From positions 54,143 through 118,142 of the forward strand of contig NZ_JAAKZF010000012.1 of NCBI RefSeq assembly GCF_011045125.1: a stretch of DNA of 64,000 bases, read 5' to 3'. The notes below the pieces were generated by a model. That model did not search any database, was not told the DNA's origin, and saw only the letters and a program-made list of their open reading frames with translations. Below, in pieces: positions 28,214 through 35,737 of this stretch (the stretch's first letter is position 1; the number at the start of each line of letters is the position of its first letter). This DNA comes from Allomesorhizobium camelthorni (GTDB lineage Bacteria; Pseudomonadota; Alphaproteobacteria; Rhizobiales; Rhizobiaceae). Made by a program: the position numbers and the translations under genes.

Positions 28214-28983
28214 TCGAACTCTCGCATATCGAGAAGAAGTTCGGCGACCACACAGTGCTGAACGACGTCACCGTCACCTTCGCGGAGGGCAGCGTCACCG
28301 CGCTTGTCGGTCCGTCGGGCGGCGGCAAGTCGACACTGCTGCGATGCATCAACCTTCTGGAGATTCCGACTTCGGGCCGCGTCCGGATCGGCGACGATGC
28401 CATCGATTTCCATCCCGGCGACAAGGTCGGCTGGACCGCGATTCAGCGGCTGCGCCGGCAGACCGGCATGGTCTTCCAGAACTTCCAGCTTTTCCCCCAC
28501 CGCACCGCCATCGACAACGTCTCGGAGGCGCTGACGACGGTGCTAAAATGGCCCAGGGAGCGGGCGTTGCTGCGCGCGCGAGAACTGCTTGAAAAAGTCG
28601 GACTGGCGCACAAGGCCGAGGCCTGGCCGGCAACGCTGTCAGGCGGCCAGCAGCAGCGCGTGGCGATCGCACGGGCGCTCGCGCCCTCGCCAAGGGTGCT
28701 GCTTTGCGACGAGCCGACCTCGGCGCTCGATCCCGAACTGTCGGGCGAGGTGGTGGAGGTGCTCGCCCAGCTCGCGCGCGAAGGCACCACGATGGTTATT
28801 GCCACGCACGATCTGCGCCTCGCCTCCACAATCGCGCAGGAAGCGATCTTCCTCGACGCCGGCGTGGTCGTCGAGAAAGGTCTGGCTCGCGACATTTTCA
28901 CCAATCCCGAGCGCCAGCGCACCAAGCGCTTCATCGCGACGCTGACCCAGAGGCCCGCCGAGCAGGAAGGCAGCGGTATCTGA
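28210..28983 (+). CDS. Amino-acid ABC transporter ATP-binding protein
   Basis: A 257-aa importer ATPase. Walker A GPSGGGKST, signature LSGGQQQR, Walker B VLLCDEPTSALDPELSGEV and H-loop THDLRL place it in the GlnQ/HisP group. The GTG start at 28210 overlaps the permease stop (GTGA), so the two proteins are translationally coupled. It completes the cystine-type importer opened at 26381. Confidence 0.92.
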   Translation: MIELSHIEKKFGDHTVLNDVTVTFAEGSVTALVGPSGGGKSTLLRCINLLEIPTSGRVRIGDDAIDFHPGDKVGWTAIQRLRRQTGMVFQNFQLFPHRTAIDNVSEALTTVLKWPRERALLRARELLEKVGLAHKAEAWPATLSGGQQQRVAIARALAPSPRVLLCDEPTSALDPELSGEVVEVLAQLAREGTTMVIATHDLRLASTIAQEAIFLDAGVVVEKGLARDIFTNPERQRTKRFIATLTQRPAEQEGSGI

Positions 28984-29062
28984 GAGGCCGGCAGCTCTGT
29001 CGGTCGCCCCTGTCCGGAGCCGGGCTTGCCCGCTATAAGGGCGGCGATCAGGAGAGAACGAT

Positions 29063-29851
29063 ATGGCGCTCGAGGGCAAGACGGCGATCGTAACGGGCGG
29101 CGGCGGAGGCATCGGCTTTGCCATTGCCCAGCGTTTCCTGCGCGACGGCTGCAAGGTGATGGTTGCGGATATCGACCAGGAAAAGGGCGAGAAGGCCGAG
29201 CGCGATCTCGCCAAGCTCGGCGAGGTGCAGTTCGTCAAGGCCGACATCGGCAAGCGGCTCGACATCCACAATCTCGTGGCGGCGACCATCGATGCCTTTG
29301 GTGACATCGACATCCTCGTCAACAACGCGGCGATCGTCCACGGGGCAGATTTTCTCGACCTCAAGGAAGCCGATTTCGACCGGGTGCTGCGCGTCAATCT
29401 CAAAGGCTCCTTCCTCGCCGGCCAAGCGGTCGCCCGCTACATGGTCGACAAGGTCAAGGCCGGCGGCGCGGCCGGATCGATCGTCAACATGTCCTCGGTC
29501 AATGCGGTTTTCGCCATTGCCGAACAACTCGCCTATTCGGTCTCGAAAGGCGGCGTCAACCAGCTCACCAAGGCCATGGCGCTGTCGCTGGCCCCTTACG
29601 GCATAAGGGTGAACGCGATCGGCCCTGGCTCGATCATGACCGACATGCTGGCCGCCACCAACTCCGATCCGGCGGCTACAAAGCGCCTGCTTTCGCGCAC
29701 GCCGCTCGGCCGCCTGGGCGAGCCGTCGGAGATCGCCGCCATCGCTGCTTTCCTGGCTTCGGAGGACGCCAGCTACATCACCGGACAGACGATTTACGCC
29801 GATGGCGGGCGGTTGCCGCTGAATTATACGGTCGCAGTGCCGGAAACCTGA
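29063..29851 (+). CDS. Short-chain dehydrogenase/reductase (SDR)
   Basis: A 262-aa classical SDR. The cofactor motif TGGGGGIG, the acidic residue after the second strand (VADIDQEKG, suggesting NAD preference), NNAAI, the catalytic Ser in MSSVNAV, and YSVSK with the catalytic Tyr and Lys are all present; the C-terminal DGGRLPLNY is standard. No substrate can be assigned. It has a good ribosome-binding site (AGGAGAG) and is followed 17 bases after its stop by the first palindrome of the WYL-associated module. Confidence 0.88.
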   Translation: MALEGKTAIVTGGGGGIGFAIAQRFLRDGCKVMVADIDQEKGEKAERDLAKLGEVQFVKADIGKRLDIHNLVAATIDAFGDIDILVNNAAIVHGADFLDLKEADFDRVLRVNLKGSFLAGQAVARYMVDKVKAGGAAGSIVNMSSVNAVFAIAEQLAYSVSKGGVNQLTKAMALSLAPYGIRVNAIGPGSIMTDMLAATNSDPAATKRLLSRTPLGRLGEPSEIAAIAAFLASEDASYITGQTIYADGGRLPLNYTVAVPET

Positions 29852-29867
29852 TTTGGCGTCGCTGCTC

Positions 29868-29885
29868 CTGACAGACTGCTGTCAG
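29868..29885. promoter_or_regulatory. Candidate operator 1 of the WYL regulator
   Basis: CTGACAGACTGCTGTCAG is a palindrome (CTGACA, six bases, TGTCAG). The same half-sites and spacing recur at 30770-30787, and both precede genes next to a WYL-domain regulator. It lies 46 bases upstream of the small DUF1127-like gene. Confidence 0.5.
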
Positions 29886-29930
29886 TAGGGGTGTGCGATA
29901 GTGTCTCCATCAAAACAAGGAGGCACCGCC

Positions 29931-30101
29931 ATGAACATCACGCCGAACATCTTCCGCGCCATCAGGCACTATGCCGGCAAGGTTCAGACCATGCGCGACG
30001 AAGTCCGCACCGAGCGGCTTCTCAACTCGCTGCCGGCATCCGTCCGCAAGGACATCGGCTGGCCGGACAATTACGCGATTCGCCGCTCCCGTCGCGGCTG
30101 A
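29931..30101 (+). CDS. Small DUF1127-like protein, 56 aa
   Basis: A 56-residue basic protein with an N-terminal helix (NIFRAIRHYAGKVQ) and the conserved-looking C-terminal part ERLLNSLPASVRKDIGWPDNY, in which L-LPxxxRKDIGW matches the DUF1127 (YjiS-like) motif. Rhizobial DUF1127 proteins are small, some bind RNA or influence phosphate and stress responses, but this one is untested. A strong AAGGAGG ribosome-binding site precedes the ATG at 29931. It lies ahead of the DJ-1 gene and behind candidate operator 1. Confidence 0.75.
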   Translation: MNITPNIFRAIRHYAGKVQTMRDEVRTERLLNSLPASVRKDIGWPDNYAIRRSRRG

Positions 30102-30112
30102 ACCGGCAAGCC

Positions 30113-30137
30113 GGAACTTCCGGCAGGACAGAAGGTT
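30113..30137 (+). promoter_or_regulatory. Candidate EcfG promoter of the DJ-1 gene
   Basis: GGAAC at 30113-30117 and GTT at 30135-30137 are 17 bases apart. The predicted start would give a leader of about 25 bases before the DJ-1/PfpI gene. The same bases form a hairpin, so only one of the two readings may matter. Confidence 0.4.
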
Positions 30138-30150
30138 CTGCCGGAAGTTC
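30114..30150 (+). other. Intercistronic hairpin between the DUF1127-like and DJ-1 genes
   Basis: GAACTTCCGGCAG (30114-30126) pairs perfectly with its inverse at 30138-30150 across an 11-base loop. No U-tract follows, so it is not a standard terminator; it could stabilise the short upstream message or separate expression of the two genes. Confidence 0.55.
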
Positions 30151-30170
30151 GAAATGGAAGGAGGCCGACA

Positions 30171-30773
30171 ATGTCCGCTGCAAAAACCATAGGGTTCATC
30201 TTCATCGACGGGTTCGCGGACTGGGAGTATGGCCTCCTGTCGGCATCAGCGGTCGAGTGGTTCGGCGCGCGCGCGGTTTCGCTCTCGCCCGGCGGCTCGC
30301 CGCGGAAGTCGATGAGCGGCTTCCATCTGACGCCGGATCGCAGCTTCGAAGTTGCGGAAAACGCCGATCTCGACGCCGTGGCCGTCATTGGATCGGACCA
30401 CTGGGCTTCCAGCTCACATCCCGATCCGTCACCCTTGTTGAAGGCCGTGGCGGCGCGCGGCGGCGTTGTCGGCGGCATTTGCGCAGGCACGCTGGCGCTG
30501 GCCCGCTCTGGCCTGTTCGAAGCTGCCAGGCACACCAGCAATGGCCGCGACTGGATCTTGATGCACGAGCCCGACTATGCCGGCTCGGCGCATTACCAGG
30601 ACGTGCCGCACGCGGTCGCAGATGGCAGGACCGTATCTGCCCCCGGCTCCGCGCCAGGCACGTTCGCGCTTGCATTCATGAATGCGCTCTATCCAGAGCA
30701 GGAAGGGCGGCTCGCCGAAATGAGGACGCTCTTCGCCAAGGAATTCACCGGCGCGCCGGCCCGAGCCTCCTGA
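30171..30773 (+). CDS. DJ-1/PfpI family protein
   Basis: A 200-aa glutamine amidotransferase-like protein. The nucleophile elbow is GGICAGTLAL with the reactive cysteine at C104; the upstream acidic residue expected to pair with it lies in FADWEYGLL. Members include glyoxalase III-type deglycases, chaperones and oxidative-stress proteins, so a role against reactive carbonyls is plausible but unproven. A strong AAGGAGG site precedes the ATG. The TGA stop at 30771-30773 lies inside candidate operator 2. Confidence 0.85.
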   Translation: MSAAKTIGFIFIDGFADWEYGLLSASAVEWFGARAVSLSPGGSPRKSMSGFHLTPDRSFEVAENADLDAVAVIGSDHWASSSHPDPSPLLKAVAARGGVVGGICAGTLALARSGLFEAARHTSNGRDWILMHEPDYAGSAHYQDVPHAVADGRTVSAPGSAPGTFALAFMNALYPEQEGRLAEMRTLFAKEFTGAPARAS

Positions 30774-30787
30774 CAATATGCTGTCAG
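30770..30787. promoter_or_regulatory. Candidate operator 2 of the WYL regulator
   Basis: CTGACAATATGCTGTCAG has the same half-sites (CTGACA and TGTCAG) and six-base spacer as the site at 29868, and also shares the flanking CC before it and TGC within the spacer. It overlaps the stop of the DJ-1 gene and lies 44 bases upstream of the VOC gene. Confidence 0.5.
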
Positions 30788-30831
30788 GAGCTCCGTGCCA
30801 TGGTGATCGGACCGATCGAGGGAGAAGACAT

Positions 30832-31206
30832 ATGAACGCTCATGTACCTGCCCACGCCGCCGTCTGGTTCGAGGTCCCGGTGACCGACATGGAGCGCGCC
30901 CGCGCATTCTACGGCGCCGTTCTTCAAAACGAGCTTTCGCTGAACGAGGATGGCCCCAATCCGATGGCGATGTTTGCCGCGAAGGACCGCAACTCGGTCG
31001 CCGGCCACGTCTATCCCGGCAAGCCCGCGGCTGCTGGAACAGGCCCGACCATCCATCTTTCCGTGGCTGCGCCGATCGAAGCGGCAATGGAGCGCGTGAC
31101 CAGAAATGGCGGGCAGGTCGTTTCGCCGGTCATCGAGATCCCCGCCGGGCGTTTCGCATACTGCCTCGACCCGGACGGCAACAGTTTTGGCTTGTTTGTG
31201 CAGTAG
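30832..31206 (+). CDS. VOC superfamily protein
   Basis: A 124-aa glyoxalase/bleomycin-resistance-type protein: AAVWFEVPVTDMERARAFYGAVL starts the first module, and VISPVIEI-like strands lead to the closing GRFAYCLDPDGNSFGLFVQ. The metal-site pattern is only partly evident (H in GHVYPGK, E in VIEI). Genes of this type often lie beside WYL/YafY regulators in rhizobia, as here. ATG 30832 follows GAGGGAGAAG; the earlier ATG at 30778 lies inside the operator. Confidence 0.85.
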   Translation: MNAHVPAHAAVWFEVPVTDMERARAFYGAVLQNELSLNEDGPNPMAMFAAKDRNSVAGHVYPGKPAAAGTGPTIHLSVAAPIEAAMERVTRNGGQVVSPVIEIPAGRFAYCLDPDGNSFGLFVQ

Positions 31207-31227
31207 AGCTATAGATGAAAGACTAGA

Positions 31228-31272
31228 GCATCGTGCCGAAAAGTAGATACCGGTTTTCGGCAAAAACGATGC
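31228..31272. repeat. Small palindromic repeat (RIME-like)
   Basis: GCATCGT...GCCGAAAA (31228-31243) and TTTTCGGC...ACGATGC (31254-31272) form an imperfect inverted repeat in the space between the VOC and WYL genes. A second short stretch of AGAGCGAGATGCC...TACTCTAGAG follows to 31330. Both resemble repeats common between rhizobial genes. Confidence 0.6.
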
Positions 31273-31345
31273 GAAAACAAAAAGCTAGAGCGAGATGCCT
31301 GATTCCCAAATCGGGTGGCTTACTCTAGAGATCGGCAGGAAGACG

Positions 31346-32056
31346 ATGCGGCGCGCAGACAGACTGTTCCAGATCGTCCAGCATTTTCGCGGTGGCCGGC
31401 TCGTCACCGCGCAGAAACTCGGCCAGTGGCTCGAGGTTTCGGAACGAACGATCTACCGAGACATCGCCGATCTCCAGTCGACCGGCGTCCCGATCGATGG
31501 CGAAGCCGGCGTCGGTTACATTATGAGAGAGGGTTTCGACCTTCCACCGCTGATGTTCACACGCGACGAGATAGTGGCGCTGGTCGCCGGCGCCCGCATG
31601 GTCCGGGCCTTCGGCGGGGCGGCGATGGCGCGAGCCGCAGACGAGGCGCTGGTCAAGATCGGCGCTGTCCTGCCCGACGCCGAAAAGGACCGCATCGCCC
31701 GCACCGAGATCCACACGCCGATGTGGGTGGTCAGCGACGCCGACCGCGTAAACATCGATCTGATCGAGCGCGCGGTCGAGAAGCGCCAGGTGCTGAAGCT
31801 GGATTACCGTGACGAGGCGGGGCGCAGTTCGGTGCGCGATGTCCGCCCGCTTGGCCTGTGGTTCTGGGGCAAGGTCTGGACGCTGGTGGCGTGGTGCGAG
31901 ATGCGCAATGATTTCCGCGCCTTCCGCATCGACCGGATCGCCACGGTGAACCCCGCCGACCGCACCTTCAAGCCCGAGCGCGGCAAGACGCTCACCGATT
32001 TCTACCGCACCATGGAGCGCGGCGGAGATACGCCGGACCGGGCGGCCCAGACTTGA
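31346..32056 (+). CDS. WYL-domain transcriptional regulator (YafY/DeoR type)
   Basis: A 236-aa regulator. The N-terminal winged helix-turn-helix (residues 1-60, LVTAQKLGQWLEVSERTIYRDIADLQSTGVPI) binds DNA; a linker with FTRDEIVALVAGARMV leads to the WYL domain at about residues 135-210 (LKLDYRDEAGRSSVRDVRPLGLWFWGKVWTLVAWCEMRNDFRAFRIDRI), which senses small ligands or nucleic acid. It is the likely reader of the palindromes at 29868 and 30770. ATG 31346 is chosen because it begins the MRRADRLFQIV motif. Confidence 0.88.
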   Translation: MRRADRLFQIVQHFRGGRLVTAQKLGQWLEVSERTIYRDIADLQSTGVPIDGEAGVGYIMREGFDLPPLMFTRDEIVALVAGARMVRAFGGAAMARAADEALVKIGAVLPDAEKDRIARTEIHTPMWVVSDADRVNIDLIERAVEKRQVLKLDYRDEAGRSSVRDVRPLGLWFWGKVWTLVAWCEMRNDFRAFRIDRIATVNPADRTFKPERGKTLTDFYRTMERGGDTPDRAAQT

Positions 32057-32072
32057 TTTCCCAAAAGAGAGG

Positions 32073-32519
32073 TCAATCGTCTTCGCTATTTGTCTCGACT
32101 AAGCTTTCATCGTGATAATTATCGAGCGACAGATCGAGTCCCAACGCCGCCATCTTCGCGAGCATCGTCGAGGGGTAAGTTTCACCCGCCTGATCTCCCA
32201 AATAGAACCCAACAAAGAATTCACTCCGGCCGCCTTCCTCCCTAAGCCGCGTCAAGAAGGCTTGGTAGGGGATTAGTCCATCCAACACCTGGTCAAGTTC
32301 TTCCGCTAGTTCCTGGGGCGGCATGCGCCCTTCGCAAACGTTCGCATACCAATAGGTTTGGCGGAATACGCCCGCAATTGGAGTGCCTTTGGGAGTTGTG
32401 CGGGGTTCACCAGCTTTCCAGGCGCGCTTGGGCTCCATTTGAAGAGCGGTCGTGATTTCGTCTGGGTCCATTGATGGATGGATGAGGCGAAGGCTCACTC
32501 TATAGCGGCTGACGCCCAT
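32073..32519 (-). CDS. DUF4279 domain protein
   Basis: A 148-aa soluble protein. VSLRLIHPSMDPDEITTALQMEPKRAWKAGEPRTTPKG is the typical DUF4279 opening, in which a ferredoxin-like strand-helix is followed by a K-x-G-E-P-R segment, and FFVGFYLGDQAGETYPSTMLAKMAALGLDLSLDNY closes it. The function is unknown; relatives occur as stand-alone proteins and some near toxin loci, but no toxin is visible here. The codons are less GC-rich than its neighbours, hinting at transfer. No clear ribosome-binding site. Confidence 0.75.
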   Translation of the reverse strand: MGVSRYRVSLRLIHPSMDPDEITTALQMEPKRAWKAGEPRTTPKGTPIAGVFRQTYWYANVCEGRMPPQELAEELDQVLDGLIPYQAFLTRLREEGGRSEFFVGFYLGDQAGETYPSTMLAKMAALGLDLSLDNYHDESLVETNSEDD

Positions 32520-32580
32520 GAATTTTGCTGCTCCAGCGTAGAATGTCGGTGTTCAGTGCAGGCTCGTTTGTCTGCCTGTT

Positions 32581-33270
32581 CTACTCGTCTTCCTCGGCAT
32601 CCTTCGACTTCAGCGCCGTCAGCTTGGCGAACACGGCGTCGGCGTCGAGCTCCTTGTCCTCGTCCTTGGGCTTTTCCGTCTCCGGCGTCAGCCGCTCGGT
32701 CATCGAGGCCGGCAGCAGCGTGTCGCCCGCCGGAGCCGCCGGCTGCCTGCCATGCGATGCGCGCTGCACCTCGATGTCGAGGTCGATCTGCGAGCAGAGG
32801 CCGAGCGTCACCGGATCCATCGGCACCAGACTGGAGGAATTCCAGTGCTTGCGCTCGCGGATCTGGTCGATTGTCGACTTGGTCGTGCCGACCAGCCGCG
32901 AGATCTGTGCGTCCTTCAGCTCCGGGTGGTTCTTAACCAGCCAGAGGATTGCGTTGGGGCGATCCTGGCGCTTGGACAGCGGCGTGTAGCGTGGGCCCTT
33001 GCGCTTCGATTCCGGCACGCGGACCTTCGGGTCGAGCAGTTTCAGCCGATGGCTGGGATCGGCGACGGCCTTGGCGATCTCCTCGCGGCTGAGCTGGCCG
33101 GTCATGATCGGATCCATGCCCTTGATCCCCTGCGCCGATTCGCCGTCGGCGATCGCCTTCACCTCGAGCGGATGCAGGCTGCAGAACTGCGCGATCTGCT
33201 CGAAAGACAGCGCGGTGTTGTCGACCAGCCAGACAGCGGTCGCCTTCGGCATCAGAAGCGTATTGGCCAT
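32581..33270 (-). CDS. trcR: Cell-cycle transcriptional regulator TrcR (DUF1013)
   Basis: A 229-aa protein conserved in alphaproteobacteria and linked to cell-cycle gene expression. The start MANTLLMPKATAVWLVDNTALSFEQIAQFCSLHPLEVKAIADGE and the second helix-turn-helix-like stretch (PNAILWLVKNHPELKDAQISRLVGTTKSTIDQIRERKHWN) are characteristic; the C-terminal 60 residues are acidic and disordered. The ATG at 33270 is conserved; the frame continues upstream but without homology. Confidence 0.9.
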   Translation of the reverse strand: MANTLLMPKATAVWLVDNTALSFEQIAQFCSLHPLEVKAIADGESAQGIKGMDPIMTGQLSREEIAKAVADPSHRLKLLDPKVRVPESKRKGPRYTPLSKRQDRPNAILWLVKNHPELKDAQISRLVGTTKSTIDQIRERKHWNSSSLVPMDPVTLGLCSQIDLDIEVQRASHGRQPAAPAGDTLLPASMTERLTPETEKPKDEDKELDADAVFAKLTALKSKDAEEDE

Positions 33271-33398
33271 CAGATAATATCCTCTCGTTCGCCCGCGTCC
33301 CGTGCGCGGGCGGTGGTCAGACCACCGAAAATGGGAAATTCGAGGCGTATATAACGCTGTTTCCGGCCGGGGGCAAGAAATCTTCGCCGGGGGACAGG

Positions 33399-33431
33399 CT
33401 GTCATGGAACCGTCGTGGAAGCGTCATCCCA
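33399..33431 (+). promoter_or_regulatory. Candidate PHO box (PhoB binding site)
   Basis: Three directly repeated 11-base units start at 33399, 33410 and 33421; each has GTC at positions 3-5 and the first and third read GTCAT. The first unit starts CTGTCAT, the rhizobial PHO box half-site. An AT-rich possible -10 (AAATAT, 33435-33440) follows. It lies 58 bases upstream of the phytase-like gene. Confidence 0.6.
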
Positions 33432-33488
33432 TTGAAATATCGGGCGCTCAAAGCAAGACCGCACCCTATCGAACAGGAGAGGTCTTCG

Positions 33489-35690
33489 ATGCCCCGCCAT
33501 TCCCGTCTTTTTGCCCTTACCGCCGCACTCGCGGCCTCCGTCGCGATGCCTGCCCATGCCGAGATGATGTTCAACCGGATCGCCACTTTCGCCGTCGCCG
33601 ACAATCTGCCGGCCGATGCCGACAGGACCAGGCCGACCTCCTCCGAAATCATCGCGGCCAGCGAGGACGGCATGACGCTGGTCTATTCCGATAGCCCGCT
33701 CGGAGCCGTCGGCTTCATCGACATCACCGATCCCAAGGCGCCAAAACCGGCAGGCATGCTCAAGATCGAGGGCGAGCCAACCTCGGTCGTCGTTTCAGGC
33801 GCGAAAGCGCTGGCCGGCGTCAACACGTCCGAGAGCTATGCAAATCCCTCCGGCAACCTTGCCGTCATCGATCTCGCCTCGAAAGCCATCGAGAGCACTT
33901 GCGATCTCGGCGGCCAGCCCGATTCGCTTGCATTGAGCAAAGACGGAAAATTCCTGGCCGTCGCTATCGAAAACGAGCGCGACGAGGAGCTGAACGACGG
34001 CGAAATCCCGCAAATGCCGGCTGGCGACCTGAAGATATTCACGCTCGCCGCCGGCGTGCCTGACTGCGCGACGATGAAGACCGTGACGCTCACCGGCATG
34101 GCGGAAGTGGCCGGCGACGACCCGGAGCCGGAGTTCGTCGCCTTCAACGATGCGGGCGAGGTCGCGGTAACGCTGCAGGAAAACAACCACATTGCTGTCG
34201 TGGACGCAGCCACAGGCCAGGTCACCACGCATTTCTCGGCGGGTTCCACCTCGCTCGAGAACATCGACACCAAGAAGGACGGCGCGCTGAACTTCACCGG
34301 CAAGGCCGAAAATGTCGCCCGCGAGCCCGACGCCGTGAAATGGCTCGACAATGACCGCCTCGTCGTCGCCAACGAGGGCGACTACAAGGGCGGTTCGCGC
34401 GGCTTCACCATCTTTTCCAAGACCGGCGAGGTCCTGTTCGAAGCCGGCAACGAGCTTGATCACGCCGCTGCCAATGTCGGCCACTATCCGGAAGCCCGCA
34501 ACAAGAAGGGCGTAGAGCCGGAAGGCCTGGAGACCGGTAAGTTCGGCGACGAGCAGCTATTCTTCGTGGCGCTGGAGCGCGCCTCGCTGATAGGCGTCTA
34601 CAAGGACGCGGGTGCGGCCCCGGAACTGCTCCAGCTTCTGCCTTCGGGCGTCGGCCCGGAAGGTCTGGTCGCCATCCCCTCGCGCGACCTGCTGGTCACT
34701 GCCAATGAGGCGGACCTTGTCGAGGATGGCCTCGCCCGCTCGCATGTCATGATCTACCAGCGCGCCGATGGCCCAGCCGCATATCCGCAGATCATGGCGG
34801 CGCTGACTGATGAGGGGACGCCGCTCGGCTGGGGCGCCCTATCGGGCCTAGCCGCCGACCCGAAGGGTGCCGGCCAGCTCTATGCCGTCTCGGATTCGGT
34901 CTATCGCTCCGCGCCCTCGATTTTCACCGTCGACACGACGCAGACCCCGGCGCTGATCACGGCAAAGACGATCGTCACCCGCGACGGCATGCCGGCCCAA
35001 AAACTCGACCTCGAAGGCATCGCACCAGATGGCGAGGGCGGCTTCTGGCTGGCCTCGGAAGGCAATTCCGGCAAGCTGACGCCGCACGGCATCATCCGCG
35101 TCAACGACAAGGGCGAGATCAAGCAGGAGATTGCCTTCCCGGCGGAACTTCTGGCTCATGAAATCCGCTTCGGCCTGGAAGGCATCACCACGGTTGGTGA
35201 AGGCGACGACCTCATGCTGGTGATGGCGATGCAGCGCGAGTGGAAGGACGATCCCAAGGGCCAGGTCAAGCTTGTCGCCTACAAGCCGAAGGCCAAGGAA
35301 TGGTCGGCCGTGCGCTATCCGCTCGAGGCGGCCGGCGAGGGCTGGATCGGCCTCTCGGAAATCACCGCGCACAACGGCAAGCTCTACATCGTCGAGCGTG
35401 ACAATCTGATCGGCGCGGACGCCAAGGTGAAGCGCATCTACAGCGTGGCGCTCGACACGTTCAAGCCGGCAGCGCTCGGCGGCGAACCGCCGCTGGTCGA
35501 GAAGACGCTGGTGCGCGACCTGATCGGGGACCTGCGGACCGCCGCCAACGGCTATGTCCTCGACAAGGTCGAGGGCTTCGCTATCGACGCCGGTGGCGAG
35601 GCTTTCGTCGTCACCGACAATGACGGCGTCGACGATTCGTCCGGCGAAACCCTGTTCATCCGCCTCGGCAATATCGAGGCTGTCAACTGA
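33489..35690 (+). CDS. Exported phytase-like/esterase-like beta-propeller protein
   Basis: A 733-aa protein with a clear signal peptide (LFALTAALAASVAMPAHA). The N-terminal half (to about residue 400) resembles the choice-of-anchor I beta-propeller region (DSLALSKDGKFLAVAIENERDEELNDGEIPQMPAGDL, LVVANEGDYKGGSRGFTIFS). The C-terminal half (about 430-725) matches the esterase-like phytase domain (DLEGIAPDGEGGFWLASEGNSG, VEGFAIDAGGEAFVVTDNDGVDDSSGETLF). It should act in the periplasm or outside the cell, perhaps on organic phosphate; a PHO-box-like site upstream supports a phosphate link. Enzyme activity is inferred from family only. Confidence 0.82.
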   Translation: MPRHSRLFALTAALAASVAMPAHAEMMFNRIATFAVADNLPADADRTRPTSSEIIAASEDGMTLVYSDSPLGAVGFIDITDPKAPKPAGMLKIEGEPTSVVVSGAKALAGVNTSESYANPSGNLAVIDLASKAIESTCDLGGQPDSLALSKDGKFLAVAIENERDEELNDGEIPQMPAGDLKIFTLAAGVPDCATMKTVTLTGMAEVAGDDPEPEFVAFNDAGEVAVTLQENNHIAVVDAATGQVTTHFSAGSTSLENIDTKKDGALNFTGKAENVAREPDAVKWLDNDRLVVANEGDYKGGSRGFTIFSKTGEVLFEAGNELDHAAANVGHYPEARNKKGVEPEGLETGKFGDEQLFFVALERASLIGVYKDAGAAPELLQLLPSGVGPEGLVAIPSRDLLVTANEADLVEDGLARSHVMIYQRADGPAAYPQIMAALTDEGTPLGWGALSGLAADPKGAGQLYAVSDSVYRSAPSIFTVDTTQTPALITAKTIVTRDGMPAQKLDLEGIAPDGEGGFWLASEGNSGKLTPHGIIRVNDKGEIKQEIAFPAELLAHEIRFGLEGITTVGEGDDLMLVMAMQREWKDDPKGQVKLVAYKPKAKEWSAVRYPLEAAGEGWIGLSEITAHNGKLYIVERDNLIGADAKVKRIYSVALDTFKPAALGGEPPLVEKTLVRDLIGDLRTAANGYVLDKVEGFAIDAGGEAFVVTDNDGVDDSSGETLFIRLGNIEAVN

Positions 35691-35705
35691 AGCTTGGACT
35701 CCAGA

Positions 35706-35737
35706 AAGAAGGCCCTGGCTGTGTCCGGGGCCTTCTT
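35706..35737. terminator. Bidirectional intrinsic terminator
   Basis: AAGAAGGCCC (35706-35715) pairs perfectly with GGGCCTTCTT (35728-35737) around a 12-base loop. It lies between the convergent phytase-like and oxidoreductase genes and touches the stop codon of the latter. Confidence 0.75.
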
